Assembly (NCBI RefSeq): GCF_902833645.1
Contig: NZ_CADFGE010000001.1
Span: forward strand, 372,001 to 436,000
Origin: Paraburkholderia fungorum
GTDB taxonomy: Bacteria; Pseudomonadota; Gammaproteobacteria; Burkholderiales; Burkholderiaceae
Length of the DNA: 64,000 bases
Direction of reading: 5' to 3'
Part shown: one piece after another, positions 35,744 through 44,977 of the stretch
How the letters are laid out: each line of letters opens with the position of its first letter
How positions within the stretch are numbered: position 1 is the first letter of the stretch
Notes under the pieces: generated by a model
Told to the model about the DNA's origin: nothing
Database searches by the model: none
What the model saw: only the letters and a program-made list of their open reading frames with translations
Translations under genes and position numbers: made by a program

Positions 35744-36727
35744 TCAACGCGCGACCAGCAGGCTCTCCGCAAAGCCCCAGCCGTCTTCGATCCATTGATG
35801 GCTGCATACGAAGCCCGCATCGTCTGCGATCGTGGGCACCTCGTCCGCGCGATATTTGTGGCTGCTCTCGGTCCAGATCGTCTCACCTGCCTTGAGCGAG
35901 ACCGTCAATTGCGCGGCGCCCACGTGCGCGGTGAGATCGCGCTTCGCACGCAGATGCATTTCAATGCTGCGCGCGTCCGGATTGAAGCGCGCGACGTGCT
36001 CGAAGGCATCGAGCGGGAAATCGCCATCGAGTTCGCGATTGATGCGCGCCAGCAGATTCAGATTGAACGACGCGGTTACGCCGACCGCGTCGTCGTAGGC
36101 GGCTATCAGCACCGGCGTCGGTTTGATCAGGTCCGTGCCGAGCAGCAGCGCGTCGCCGGGCGCAATCATGTTGCGGATATCGCGTAGAAACCGCGTTGCC
36201 GCGAGTCTGCCGAAATTGCCGATCGTACTGCCGAGAAACAGCACCAGTAAGCGCTCGTCCGCCGCGCGGTTCCTGCTCACTTCGGCCAGTCCCGCCAGGT
36301 AATCGCGTTCATAACCGACGATCGAGATGCGCTCGATGTCGCCGAGTTCGCGCCTGCACAACTGCAACGCGCTGCGCGAAATTTCAATCGGGCAGTAAGA
36401 AGTGGGGCGCTTTTTACACAGCGCCTCCAGAATGCGCCGCGTTTTGCGGCCGCTGCCGCTGCCCAGTTCGGCAACGGTCACGTCATGCGGCAAATGCGCG
36501 ACGATATCCGCCGCGTGCTTCGTCAGCAACTGTTCCTCGGCGCGTGTCACGCCGTATTCGGGCAAAACGGTGATCACTTCGAATAGGGCGGAGCCGACTT
36601 CGTCATACAGATACTTCGACGGCAGTTCTTTCTGCGGCGTATGCGTGAGTCCGGCGCGTACGGCGGCGGCAAAGGTCGCGCGGAATAGATCGGGCGACGC
36701 GTCGTGCGATAGGGCTGGCTGGGTCAT
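35744..36727 (-). CDS. egtD: L-histidine N-alpha-methyltransferase EgtD
   Basis: The 327-residue SAM methyltransferase makes hercynine from histidine, first step of ergothioneine synthesis. The SAM motif AELGSGSGRKTRRILEAL and the segments LPEYGVTRAEEQLL and LLVLFLGSTIGNF are typical. ATG 36727 has GGAG 6 bases upstream; a TTG at 36832 is less likely. The partner egtB, normally adjacent, is not seen in the window. Confidence 0.9.
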   Translation of the reverse strand: MTQPALSHDASPDLFRATFAAAVRAGLTHTPQKELPSKYLYDEVGSALFEVITVLPEYGVTRAEEQLLTKHAADIVAHLPHDVTVAELGSGSGRKTRRILEALCKKRPTSYCPIEISRSALQLCRRELGDIERISIVGYERDYLAGLAEVSRNRAADERLLVLFLGSTIGNFGRLAATRFLRDIRNMIAPGDALLLGTDLIKPTPVLIAAYDDAVGVTASFNLNLLARINRELDGDFPLDAFEHVARFNPDARSIEMHLRAKRDLTAHVGAAQLTVSLKAGETIWTESSHKYRADEVPTIADDAGFVCSHQWIEDGWGFAESLLVAR

Positions 36728-37328
36728 GCTGGCTCCAGTAGTCACATTCGATGAGCGGGATTGCTGGCCGGGCGGTGGCATGCGCGGTGAAACGAAGGTG
36801 CTACGTGCCGCGGGAAAGAAGGGCTGGCTCAAGTCCGTATGGACTGCCTTTACCGGCCCGGCTCGTTGATGCTGCAGATGACGGTTGCAAATGACGGCTG
36901 ACCGTTACTACGAATATCCGTGATGTCCCGGATGAGGTTGCAAACGGCGTCGCCAGACTTCGAAGCAAGATTCGCGCTTGAGCAACTGCACGGGAAATTG
37001 CCGGCGTTGCAGTTGCAGATCGGCCACGCGCACGTGAAGTTATGTTCTAGTGCATCGGCGCACGATGCGCACGGGGAAAATTGCTGCTTCCTGCAATGAG
37101 CGAACGGGCACGTTGGTCGCGAACCCGTCTAGAATGCCCGCTTACGTTCGCTTACGCCCGCTTGCATCGCCTGCCGAAGACAAAAAGCGCAGCGCTGATC
37201 ACACCACAAGACGCGCTGCCAGATCGAGAGACTTCACTTCCAATGACAACAATTCGAGGCGCGCAGCCCCATGCTGCGCCGCACACACCTGCACCGCACG
37301 CCCAGGCAACTGCATCACGGGCCGCGCA
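36728..37328. other. Divergent intergenic region egtD / rarD
   Basis: About 600 bp with no convincing gene on either strand; it presumably holds divergent promoters. Open frames here lack ribosome sites and family features. Confidence 0.5.
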
Positions 37329-38225
37329 ATGAACCAGTATGACCGAAAGCGCGGTATTGCGCTGTCCGTCGGCGCGTCCGCGATGTTTGCTTTACTGTCC
37401 GCTTACGCCAAGCTGCTTGCGCCGTTGAGCGGCCTCGACATTTTCGCTTGGCGCATCGTGTGGACCGTGCCCGGCGCGCTGCTGCTGATCGTATTGCGCA
37501 AACGTCTGCCCATTCTTCGGCAACTTCTTTACCGTATGGTGATGCAGCCGAGGCTTGCCATGGCGATGGGTGTCAGCGCGGTTCTGCTGGGTGCGCAACT
37601 GTGGGTGTTTCTATGGGCGCCGTTGCACGGGCGCATGCTTGAGGTCTCGCTCGGTTATTTTCTGCTGCCGCTCGTGATGGTGCTGGTGGGACGCTTCTAC
37701 TATCACGAGCGCCTCGACGGTTTGCAGTGGCTCGCTGTGATCTGCGCCGCGTTGGGCGTCGCGCACGAATTGTGGATGACGGGTGCCTTTTCGTGGCCCA
37801 CCTTGCTCGTCGCACTCGGCTACCCGCCGTATTTCGTGCTGCGCCGCAAAATCAACCAGGATTCGCTCGCCATGTTCACGGTGGAAATGTGCTTGCTATT
37901 GCCGGCTGCGGCTGTGTTCATCTTCATTGGCGGGTCGCTGGCGATGATCGGCGGACGTGTCGATATGTGGTGTCTGTTGTTGCCTGGCCTCGGCGCGCTC
38001 AGCACGCTTGCGCTCGCTTCGTATCTGAAGGCGAGCCGTTTATTGCCGGTCGCGTTGTTCGGCATCCTCGGCTATGTCGAACCGGTGTTGCTGGTGTTTG
38101 TTTCGATCACGTTGCTTGGCGAGACGCTCAACGCCGCGCAGTTGGCCACCTATATTCCGATCTGGATCGCAGTTGCGCTGACGGCATTGCATAGCGTGCG
38201 GCTCGTTCGGTTCGCGCCGCGTTGA
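37329..38225 (+). CDS. rarD: EamA/DMT transporter RarD
   Basis: The 298-residue, ten-helix membrane protein of the RarD branch of EamA transporters starts MNQYDRKRGIALSVGASAMFAL and has the central RarD segment EVSLGYFLLPLVMVLVGRFYYHERL. RarD was named from chloramphenicol sensitivity, but the substrate is unknown. ATG 37329 gives the full first helix. Confidence 0.9.
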   Translation: MNQYDRKRGIALSVGASAMFALLSAYAKLLAPLSGLDIFAWRIVWTVPGALLLIVLRKRLPILRQLLYRMVMQPRLAMAMGVSAVLLGAQLWVFLWAPLHGRMLEVSLGYFLLPLVMVLVGRFYYHERLDGLQWLAVICAALGVAHELWMTGAFSWPTLLVALGYPPYFVLRRKINQDSLAMFTVEMCLLLPAAAVFIFIGGSLAMIGGRVDMWCLLLPGLGALSTLALASYLKASRLLPVALFGILGYVEPVLLVFVSITLLGETLNAAQLATYIPIWIAVALTALHSVRLVRFAPR

Positions 38226-38251
38226 GTTTATGGCGCCGAAGGCGCAGCGCT

Positions 38252-38791
38252 TTAGCGGTGCACCGCTGCGCGATCCGCATTGATACGCGTCGCGCCGACC
38301 TGCGCTTCGATCGCTTCGCGCAGCGCCGGCCGCCAGCCGAAACCGAACAACGCTTCAGCGAGCACGAATAGCGGTCCGATCAGCAGGCCGATCACGTCGT
38401 CGACAAAAGCCGGCTTGCGATGTTCGTAGGCGACGTGGCCGACGAACTGAAACACCCAGCCGATCACGAAGAGGCCGATGCCCGAGGCGAGCCAGGTGAG
38501 CGTAGCCTGCGCGGCGAGCCATTGTCCGCACGCGACGCACAGTATCGACACCACGGCCATCATCATGCCGAGTGGCACGTCGAGCACAAGGTAATAGATA
38601 GTCGCCGCGAAGAACAATACCCACGCGGGCGACAAGGTAAACGGCAGCGCGGCCAGGCCGAGAGCCGGCCGGCTCAACAACACCGCCAGCGCCAGCACGA
38701 TCATCGGAATACCGACGAAATGCGTGGCGATATTGCGCCGGTCGCGATGGTAGGCCGCATATTGCGTAAGCTGTTGTGTCAGCGTTCTCAT
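38252..38791 (-). CDS. Mpo1-like protein (DUF962), putative 2-hydroxy fatty acid dioxygenase
   Basis: The 179-residue membrane protein has four to five helices and the conserved motif YHRDRRNIATHFVGIPM (H15, H24). A second motif is WVFQFVGHVAYEHRKPAF (H119, H124). These His residues match the Fe(II) ligands of yeast Mpo1, a dioxygenase in 2-hydroxy fatty acid alpha-oxidation. That Burkholderia lipids carry 2-hydroxy acyl chains makes the activity plausible here, as inference. Divergent from the Crp/Fnr gene by 91 bp. Confidence 0.85.
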   Translation of the reverse strand: MRTLTQQLTQYAAYHRDRRNIATHFVGIPMIVLALAVLLSRPALGLAALPFTLSPAWVLFFAATIYYLVLDVPLGMMMAVVSILCVACGQWLAAQATLTWLASGIGLFVIGWVFQFVGHVAYEHRKPAFVDDVIGLLIGPLFVLAEALFGFGWRPALREAIEAQVGATRINADRAAVHR

Positions 38792-38882
38792 GGATGCCGC
38801 TCCTCAATCAAAGTCAGCATAATCGCGGGCAGCGGAATTTGAAACCATCGGGTAGCCGACAATCGGGCACGGATGCCGTCCT

Positions 38883-39596
38883 ATGACTGCGAGTTTTTCA
38901 TCGAATGAGCTTGCCGCGCTGCTGGCGCCCAGCGCGTGGTTTCGCTCGGCGCCCGCTGCCATGCAGGCGCAGCTGATCCAGGCGGGGCGTATCGTGCGCC
39001 TTGCTGCCGGTGAACGGCTTTTCACGCGTGGCGATTCCGACGACGGCCTCTATTGCGTGCTCGACGGCCTGATGCGAATCGGCGCGGCGAGTTCGGCCGG
39101 CAAGGAAGCCTTGCTTGCGGTTATCGAGCCGGTTAACTGGTTCGGCGAGATCGCGCTGTTCGATAAGCGCCCGCGAACCCATGACGCGTATGCCGAGCGT
39201 GATGCCGAGCTGTTTCATGTGCCGCGTGCGGCGCTTGCCGCGCTGCTCGAACGCACGCCCGAGTACTGGCATGCTTTCGGTTTGCTGCTGACGCAAAAAC
39301 TGCGCCTCGCTTTCGACGCCATTGAAGAGGCCGCCTTGCTGCCCGCCGCGCCGCGCGTGGCGCGGCGCTTGTTGCTGATGGCAGGCGGCTACGGCGAACC
39401 CGGTGCAATGCGGCGCGTACTCAAGGTGCCGCAGGAGGACCTGGCGATGATGCTGGCCTTGTCGCGGCAGACGATCAATCAGGTGCTCAAGCAATTCGAA
39501 ACGCAGGGCGCGCTGAAGTTGCGTTATGCGGAAATCGAAATCGCCGATGTGCAGAAACTCAGCGCGCTAGCCGATCTGAATCCGGCCGCGGATTGA
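38883..39596 (+). CDS. Crp/Fnr-family transcription regulator
   Basis: The 237-residue protein has a cyclic-nucleotide-binding-like domain (about 30-130; RLAAGERLFTRGDSDDGLYCVLDG) and a C-terminal winged helix (VPQEDLAMMLALSRQTINQVLKQ). The Fnr Cys cluster is not present, so it senses a nucleotide or other ligand. Its target may include the divergent Mpo1-like gene. Confidence 0.88.
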   Translation: MTASFSSNELAALLAPSAWFRSAPAAMQAQLIQAGRIVRLAAGERLFTRGDSDDGLYCVLDGLMRIGAASSAGKEALLAVIEPVNWFGEIALFDKRPRTHDAYAERDAELFHVPRAALAALLERTPEYWHAFGLLLTQKLRLAFDAIEEAALLPAAPRVARRLLLMAGGYGEPGAMRRVLKVPQEDLAMMLALSRQTINQVLKQFETQGALKLRYAEIEIADVQKLSALADLNPAAD

Positions 39597-39729
39597 TCGA
39601 ACCGGGTCGTGCTGAGATCGCGCACGACGACGCGTCTTTATAAGCATTTTACGGCGCGCCCCTATTTCTTTGGCGATTCGCTACACCAAGCCCGGTAAGG
39701 TCTAGCTACCCCGGTCAGGAAGCGAAAAT

Positions 39730-40335
39730 ATGCATGGAAATAGCGCTCTGGATGGTGTGCAAACACAACACGATCCTAGTTCGAAATTCGGCCTGAAGAC
39801 GCTGTTCGCGGCACTCGTCTTCTCGCTTGCCGCTGCCTCCCACGCTGCCGACGCGCAATCGACGTTGGCCGCTTCAACGGCCGCGAGCGACTCAACGCCT
39901 GACGCCGGCTTGCCGGCACTCAGCGATATCACCGCCATGCTGCGTGCGCAGTTTCGCGTCGCCCCGCTGGAATCCATGAAGATTGCGCGCGCGGTATTGA
40001 CCGAAGCCGACCGTCACGCCATCTCGCCGGTCTTGCTGCTTGCCGTGATGTCGGTCGAGTCGAGTTTCGATCGCCACGCGCTCAGCAACGCGGGTGCGCG
40101 TGGGCTCATGCAGGTGCTGCCCGCGGCGCATCCTCAATTGATTGCGGGCACAACTGATTTGTCCGATCCGGCGATCAACGTGCGGATCGGCACGACCATC
40201 TTGCGTGCTTACCTTGACGAGAGCGGTGGCGATCTCGACGCCGCGCTGCTTCGCTACAGCGGCGGCGGCCGCGGGTACGCGCGGCGTGTCGTGCTGCGGA
40301 TGCAGCGCCTGGACGCAAGTTTGCGCCACGAATGA
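39730..40335 (+). CDS. Lytic transglycosylase, SLT domain
   Basis: The 201-residue secreted protein has a hydrophobic segment at residues 21-40 (signal or anchor). The SLT domain covers about 85-190 with catalytic E110 (VMSVESSFD), GARGLMQVLP and the late Tyr/Gly segment LRYSGGGRGYARRV. It cleaves peptidoglycan with formation of anhydro-muramic acid. Stands alone. Confidence 0.9.
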   Translation: MHGNSALDGVQTQHDPSSKFGLKTLFAALVFSLAAASHAADAQSTLAASTAASDSTPDAGLPALSDITAMLRAQFRVAPLESMKIARAVLTEADRHAISPVLLLAVMSVESSFDRHALSNAGARGLMQVLPAAHPQLIAGTTDLSDPAINVRIGTTILRAYLDESGGDLDAALLRYSGGGRGYARRVVLRMQRLDASLRHE

Positions 40336-40375
40336 TTAACGCATTCGTGGCGCATGTGTTTCTGGTTTAGCGCTT

Positions 40376-41260
40376 TTAGCTCATCGCCCCGGCGAACTCG
40401 GCGCGCAGATCTTGCAACCTGTCGCGCGCAGTGCTCAGACGTTCAACGAGTTGTGCCGAAGCGCGCGTGATCGGCATACGCGTTTCATCGGTCATGGCAT
40501 GGTCGAACGCCAGCATTGCCTTGATCGCGGACGGGTTAGGCGCCGCGAATAGCAGACGCAACACGGGCAGCAGGCTGGCGAACAGGTTGCGTTCATCCTG
40601 CTCGCGGTCGGCATGAATCAATTCCTGTACTGCGACCAGAAGATCCGCGCAGACATGCGCGCTGGCCAGAATGCCGCCTGTGCCGCCGTTGTGCAGGCAG
40701 TCGTCCAGCGCTTCGTCGGTGCCGCACAGCACGTTGATCGGCAAGCCGCGCAGCTTGCCGAAGTGTTCCTTGACGCATTCCTTGATCGCGACAATGTTGC
40801 CGTGCTCGACCAGGCGCGCCACCGTGTCCGGTGCAATCGCAACGCCGGTCCGATGCGGCACGTCGTACAAAACGATAGGGCGTTCGGTGGCGAGGGCCGC
40901 CTGTTCGAAATGCCATTGCACGCCAGCCTGATCCGGACATACGTACGACGGTGGCGAAATCAGATAACCCGCGCAGTCCCAGCGTTCATAACGCTGGATA
41001 TCATGCAGGACGTCGCGCGTACTCGAGCCGCCGACGCCAATCAGCATCGGCAAGCGGGAGCCGATTACATCGCTCAGCGCCTGCAATACGGTGAGGCGTT
41101 CGGATTCCTGTAACAAAGCGGCTTCGCCCGTCGTGCTCAAGGCAACAAAACCGCTGATTTCCGTGCTCAGGTAGTAGTCCGCGAGGCGTTGCAACGCGTC
41201 GACGTCGACTTCGCCATTACGCAGCGGGGTAACGATAGGCAACCAGATACCTGAAAACAT
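40376..41260 (-). CDS. DapA-family aldolase (dihydrodipicolinate synthase-like)
   Basis: The 294-residue TIM barrel has T43-T44-G-E46, Y132 (VLYDVPHRTG) and Schiff-base lysine K160 (VAIKE). These are shared by 4-hydroxy-tetrahydrodipicolinate synthase and related sugar acid aldolases. Other Dap genes are absent nearby, and the essential copy is likely on the main chromosome, so another 2-oxo acid aldolase role is possible. It follows a 113-residue unknown by 2 bases. Confidence 0.85.
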   Translation of the reverse strand: MFSGIWLPIVTPLRNGEVDVDALQRLADYYLSTEISGFVALSTTGEAALLQESERLTVLQALSDVIGSRLPMLIGVGGSSTRDVLHDIQRYERWDCAGYLISPPSYVCPDQAGVQWHFEQAALATERPIVLYDVPHRTGVAIAPDTVARLVEHGNIVAIKECVKEHFGKLRGLPINVLCGTDEALDDCLHNGGTGGILASAHVCADLLVAVQELIHADREQDERNLFASLLPVLRLLFAAPNPSAIKAMLAFDHAMTDETRMPITRASAQLVERLSTARDRLQDLRAEFAGAMS

Positions 41261-41262
41261 GG

Positions 41263-41604
41263 TTAGCGAGCCTTTGCGACGGCATGGCGGCGCTTCAGTG
41301 GTCCGATCAGTGCGGCGGGGAGTGTCGAGATCAGCGTATGCAGGGTGAAGTCGAGGTCGTCGAGTGCGATATCGAGTTGCACGCGTACTTCTTCACGTAC
41401 GGCTTCCGTGCTGACCACGTATACGCCGAGCGGAGAATGAAGCAGTGTGCGCAGTTGGGTGCCGGGAAGATCGTGCGGCGGATGGGGCAGGGTTACTTGC
41501 AAGCGGGCGCGAGCCGTGGGGAAAGGAATGACATTGTTGCGTTGGGCCGGCGGCGCGCTGAGCGGCTGCGTTTCGAAGCTGTCGATTGATTGCGTGAGAG
41601 CCAT
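41263..41604 (-). CDS. Unknown 113-residue protein, upstream of the aldolase
   Basis: A short basic protein with the segment VVSTEAVREEVRVQLDIALD and a C-terminal hydrophobic stretch, followed by KRRHAVAKAR. No signal peptide; no family recognised. Two bases before the DapA-like gene, so co-transcribed. Confidence 0.65.
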   Translation of the reverse strand: MALTQSIDSFETQPLSAPPAQRNNVIPFPTARARLQVTLPHPPHDLPGTQLRTLLHSPLGVYVVSTEAVREEVRVQLDIALDDLDFTLHTLISTLPAALIGPLKRRHAVAKAR

Positions 41605-41698
41605 TTAATGCGGCGTTCGTTGACGCCATGGTTGATCAGGACAGTTCGAGATTAGACGTCTACGGGTAAACACAGTGCAAAAATTGGGGCCCCTGACG

Positions 41699-41727
41699 AA
41701 AAAAAGGCGAGTCGCAAGACTCGCCCT
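41699..41727 (-). terminator. Terminator for the Ala/Lys-rich secreted protein gene
   Basis: On the minus strand GGCGAGTC / GACTCGCC with a GCAA-type loop, followed by a run of seven T. Confidence 0.8.
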
Positions 41728-41799
41728 CCCTGAACGGCACAGTTCGGCTTCGATTAACTACGCATGCGTGGCCGGTGCGTGCCGAAAACCGATCACGTG

Positions 41800-42171
41800 T
41801 TATTGCGTCTTTGTCGCGTCGGTCTTTGCGCCGTCGGCTTTTGCCGGGGCATTGCTGGCCTCTTTCGCACTCTCCGTCTTGGTCTTGCTTGCGCTTGTGT
41901 CGCCAGCGGTCTTCTTGGTGGCTTTATGCGTCTTCGCCGTATGCGTGGCGGAAGCCTTCTTCACATGCGCCTTCGTCGCGGCCTTGGTCGGCGCTTTCGT
42001 TGCCGCCGTGCCTTCATTCGCGGCGCCGGTTTGCACGGCGGTGCTTGCCTTCAGATTCGCCTGGCCGGCGGGTTGCGTTTGTGCGGGTTGCGCGGCCGAC
42101 GGCGCTGCGGTTTGTGCGAATGCGGTCGACACGACGAGAGCGGAAGCGAGAGCAGCGAAAAGCGTCTTCAT
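41800..42171 (-). CDS. Secreted Ala/Thr/Lys-rich protein
   Basis: The 123-residue protein has a Sec signal (MKTLFAALASALVVSTAFA). The mature part is low complexity, rich in Ala, Thr and Lys with stretches like KAPTKAATKAHVKKASATHT. Such basic, disordered proteins occur widely in Burkholderia, without known function. AGGAG lies before the ATG and a clear terminator follows, so it is a real gene. Confidence 0.75.
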   Translation of the reverse strand: MKTLFAALASALVVSTAFAQTAAPSAAQPAQTQPAGQANLKASTAVQTGAANEGTAATKAPTKAATKAHVKKASATHTAKTHKATKKTAGDTSASKTKTESAKEASNAPAKADGAKTDATKTQ

Positions 42172-42341
42172 GATGTAACTCCTGGTTGAACCGGTTGTTC
42201 TTTGTGTCGCGGCTGAAATGTTTCAGCGCTGCCGGTTTAACGTTGAGCGGAAGACAGCAGTTGACGATGCTCTGGTGACAAAACGTAACGGCGGATACAG
42301 ATCGGGGTGCTGAATCAATCAGAGCCGTTTCGGTGAACGCA

Positions 42342-42602
42342 CTATTGAAACGGATTCTGCACAACGCCCGGTTTCGCATCCGGCTCGTCCTTCACCTTCG
42401 CGGGCAAATCGGCCTGCGCCTGCAACGCAGCAACGACCGCGTCGATCGCTTCTTTCAATGCCAATGCCGCCTTCAGCCCGCGCTGGTCCCGCGTCAGTTC
42501 CAGCGTGCCATTCAACACCACGCGCGCGGTGCCGTTGCTGACGGTGAGTGCATCGCCCTGGATGTTCAGCACGTCGTCATCGTTCGAATAGGGTTTAAAC
42601 AC
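42342..42602 (-). CDS. Unknown 86-residue protein following the nuclease
   Basis: A small soluble protein, MFKPYSNDDDVLNIQGDAL, with a predicted helix ALALKEAIDAVVAALQAQ and a charged tail. It overlaps the end of the nuclease gene by 8 bases, so it is coupled to it. It has no signal peptide, so it would stay in the cytoplasm; an immunity role is only a guess. Confidence 0.7.
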   Translation of the reverse strand: MFKPYSNDDDVLNIQGDALTVSNGTARVVLNGTLELTRDQRGLKAALALKEAIDAVVAALQAQADLPAKVKDEPDAKPGVVQNPFQ

Positions 42603-43344
42603 CTTTCAGTCCTCCCGGTCGCTGGTCTTTGAGATTCTCCGGAATACCCGGAAAACGGATGCCCGAGGCCGCCTCGAGTTCGTGAATCGTTCGGATGTCG
42701 TAACGGTTGGTCGAGACATTGTCCACTACCACCGCGAACGCCATTTTGCGGGACGGCACGTAGACCGCCTTGAACAATTGCGTCGGCACGAAGACGCGTG
42801 TCGGTCCGATGGTCTGCAATTGCTGGCCGCTGAAAATCGGCCCGGTGACGACATACGTGTCGTCGTACGACGTCGCGATCTTGCGCACCGACGTTTCGAT
42901 ACGTGCCCACAAGCGCTGATTGTTCTCGCGGTTCTGCGGCACGACGTTCGCCAGCGAAAATGATTGTGCCATCGCTTCCTGCGTCCAGCGATTGCCCGCC
43001 GGGCTCATATGCCCGCGATCGAAGCCGCTGCGCTTGTAGTCCGCGAGCGTGGCGCCTTCGCCGTCAGGCAAGCGCGCGTCTTCGAAAAATTTGTTGGTGC
43101 GGATCATGTCTTTGGCGGCTTCGATGTGGTCGCGCGTCAGATGCTCGGCGGACCATAGCGGACCATGCGTGATACCCGAATGCAGCACCGCGAAATCGCT
43201 GTAGCAAAGCATGCGCGTTTTTGGTGCCATCTTCTGATTGGTCAGAACCGGCCATTGCGCATTCGGGGTGAACTGGGTGCAGGAGGGCGCCGCGCTCGCA
43301 TGAGCGGCAACGGCGAATAGCAGACAGGCAAACCACTTCTTCAT
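42595..43344 (-). CDS. Secreted DNA/RNA non-specific endonuclease
   Basis: The 249-residue protein has a signal peptide (KKWFACLLFAVAAHASA) and the beta-beta-alpha metal nuclease motif DRGH (D109-H112) in SGFDRGHMSPAGN. The family cuts DNA and RNA outside the cytoplasm (NucA, Serratia nuclease). Followed by a coupled 86-residue gene. Confidence 0.9.
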   Translation of the reverse strand: MKKWFACLLFAVAAHASAAPSCTQFTPNAQWPVLTNQKMAPKTRMLCYSDFAVLHSGITHGPLWSAEHLTRDHIEAAKDMIRTNKFFEDARLPDGEGATLADYKRSGFDRGHMSPAGNRWTQEAMAQSFSLANVVPQNRENNQRLWARIETSVRKIATSYDDTYVVTGPIFSGQQLQTIGPTRVFVPTQLFKAVYVPSRKMAFAVVVDNVSTNRYDIRTIHELEAASGIRFPGIPENLKDQRPGGLKGV

Positions 43345-43738
43345 GTGTAAGTCAGTTGAAGGATCGGGGGCGCAAGTATAGCGTTGCGAACCCTTAGCGA
43401 GCGAGGTGGAACGCCGCGGAACACGGGAGGTGGAAGGCTGTTTGTGCGGCGCCAGCAGCGATAAAAATGCCGCGCGCGGAAGAAGAGGGAGAAGCGAAAG
43501 AGGCGAAAGAAACGCAGGCGCAAAGCCTCAAAAGCTTTGCACAAAAAAAACGGGCCGCTTTGCAGCGACCCTAATGCGTGGATTTCCAACTCTACGCATG
43601 CAAACTTAAGAAGGACTTAAGCCGGCATGGCGCAGAGCGAGGCGTGCGTTGAAGATCGAACCCGCGCACGAATCGTTGACCGCGCCGGCAGCGCGGTGTG
43701 CGCGTAAAAAATTCGCCTAACGAAAAAAGCGCTCGAAC
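43345..43738. other. Intergenic region before the nuclease gene
   Basis: About 390 bp. A minus-strand terminator lies at 43543-43571, 170 bp after the next gene's stop, so some minus-strand transcript ends here. No gene is supported, though a small RNA is possible. Confidence 0.5.
43543..43571 (-). terminator. Minus-strand terminator in non-coding region
   Basis: On the minus strand GGGTCGCT / AGCGGCCC (one G-U pair) with a GCAA loop, then eight T. Confidence 0.7.
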
Positions 43739-44098
43739 CTAATTACCGAACACGCTGTGTTCGGCATGCACGTTCTGGCGATCGACGGCTTGCAAGCGCC
43801 AGAAACCGCTGGTCGGCGCACGCGTGCGCAACGCTGTCCAGGCTGCTGCGCCTTGCGCCGCGCTCACGCGTTGCTTGCGGTCGACGTGCAAGCCGCGCAG
43901 CGTGCACAGCGGTGCATCCGTGCTCGGTGCACAGAGGGTGGTCACGCCATTCTCGTCGTGTAATTCGCCCCAAGGGGGCAGATCGATCCCTTGATGTGCT
44001 TCCCTTGACCACCGATGTTCGTCGGTGTCGAGCCATAGCACAGCGTAATCGTGGCTGACGGTGGGATCGGAACCGTTGATGAGGATGGTCAGGCGCAT
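43739..44098 (-). CDS. Unknown 119-residue protein
   Basis: A soluble protein starting MRLTILINGSDPTVSHDYAV, Trp-rich (SHDYAVLWLDTDEHRW, LPPWGELHDENG). No signal peptide; no recognised family. The start has a weak ribosome site. Confidence rests on codon use and length. Confidence 0.55.
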   Translation of the reverse strand: MRLTILINGSDPTVSHDYAVLWLDTDEHRWSREAHQGIDLPPWGELHDENGVTTLCAPSTDAPLCTLRGLHVDRKQRVSAAQGAAAWTALRTRAPTSGFWRLQAVDRQNVHAEHSVFGN

Positions 44099-44261
44099 GG
44101 CAGGTTCCGTACAAAGTGCGAAGTAATGCTTTATCAGTCTATGTCGCAGCGCGTGTTATGCAAGGCGAAAAAGGAATCGCGATCGGATGCGAAAAAACGT
44201 ACGCGCGATGAATGCGGCTGTACGATAGCCGCGTCTGGACCATCAACCGTGGAGGCGTGCC

Positions 44262-44936
44262 ATGCTGCGTCGATGTCTGCAATTCTCGATGGTGGCAGGA
44301 TGCCTGGGCGCGGGATCGACCCTCGCTGCCGCAGCGGATAGCGCTTCGTTCGCTGCGCCGGCGCCCATCGTCTACGTGGCCGACTTCGAACTCGATGCGT
44401 CCAGCGTGACGCCCGACAGCGGGCCGGGGCAGCGTGTGCGCCGCCTGCGTGGTCTTTTGCCGGCCGGCCCCGGGCCGCTCGGCAAGGACAAGAATCCAGA
44501 GGAGCACGCAAAGGACATCGTGAACGAGATGGCGGATGCGCTGACAGCCGATCTGAAGCAAGGCGGCGTCGACGCGCGCCGCCTTGTGCCCGCGCAGCCG
44601 CTGCCCACCGCGGGCTGGCAGGTGCGGGGCGTATTTCTGAGTGTCGACGACGGCAATCGTCTAAGACGCGCGATGGTCGGTTTTGGTGCGGGTCAGAACG
44701 ATATTCAGGTAGCGGTATCGTGCGACAGCCTTGCCGCGGCCGATTTGCCGCCGCTTTACCAGGCCGTCGAAGAAGCCGACAGCAAGGGCAAGCCCGGCGC
44801 GGTCATCAAGCTCAATCCGTACGTGATCGCGGCCAAGTTCGTGATGGCGGGCGGCGATGAGAAAAAGACGATCAACAAAACCGCGCAGCAGATTTCGGAT
44901 TCGGTGATTGCGAAACTGCACGGGGTGGCGCAGTGA
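44262..44936 (+). CDS. DUF4410-family protein, probable secreted
   Basis: The 224-residue protein has an N-terminal signal peptide (residues 1-25, ending LAAAA). The core VYVADFELDAS and EMADALTADLKQGGVDARR match the DUF4410 pattern, a family of secreted proteins of unknown function. Stands alone. Confidence 0.8.
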   Translation: MLRRCLQFSMVAGCLGAGSTLAAAADSASFAAPAPIVYVADFELDASSVTPDSGPGQRVRRLRGLLPAGPGPLGKDKNPEEHAKDIVNEMADALTADLKQGGVDARRLVPAQPLPTAGWQVRGVFLSVDDGNRLRRAMVGFGAGQNDIQVAVSCDSLAAADLPPLYQAVEEADSKGKPGAVIKLNPYVIAAKFVMAGGDEKKTINKTAQQISDSVIAKLHGVAQ

Positions 44937-44977
44937 TCGATGCGCTCGCTCACCCCTTCGAGACAGGTAAAAACGGC

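Noticed and set aside
41088..41106. GGTGAGG-like sequence in the aldolase gene as another iteron
   Set aside because: It lacks one base in the middle and the end differs, so the match is poor.
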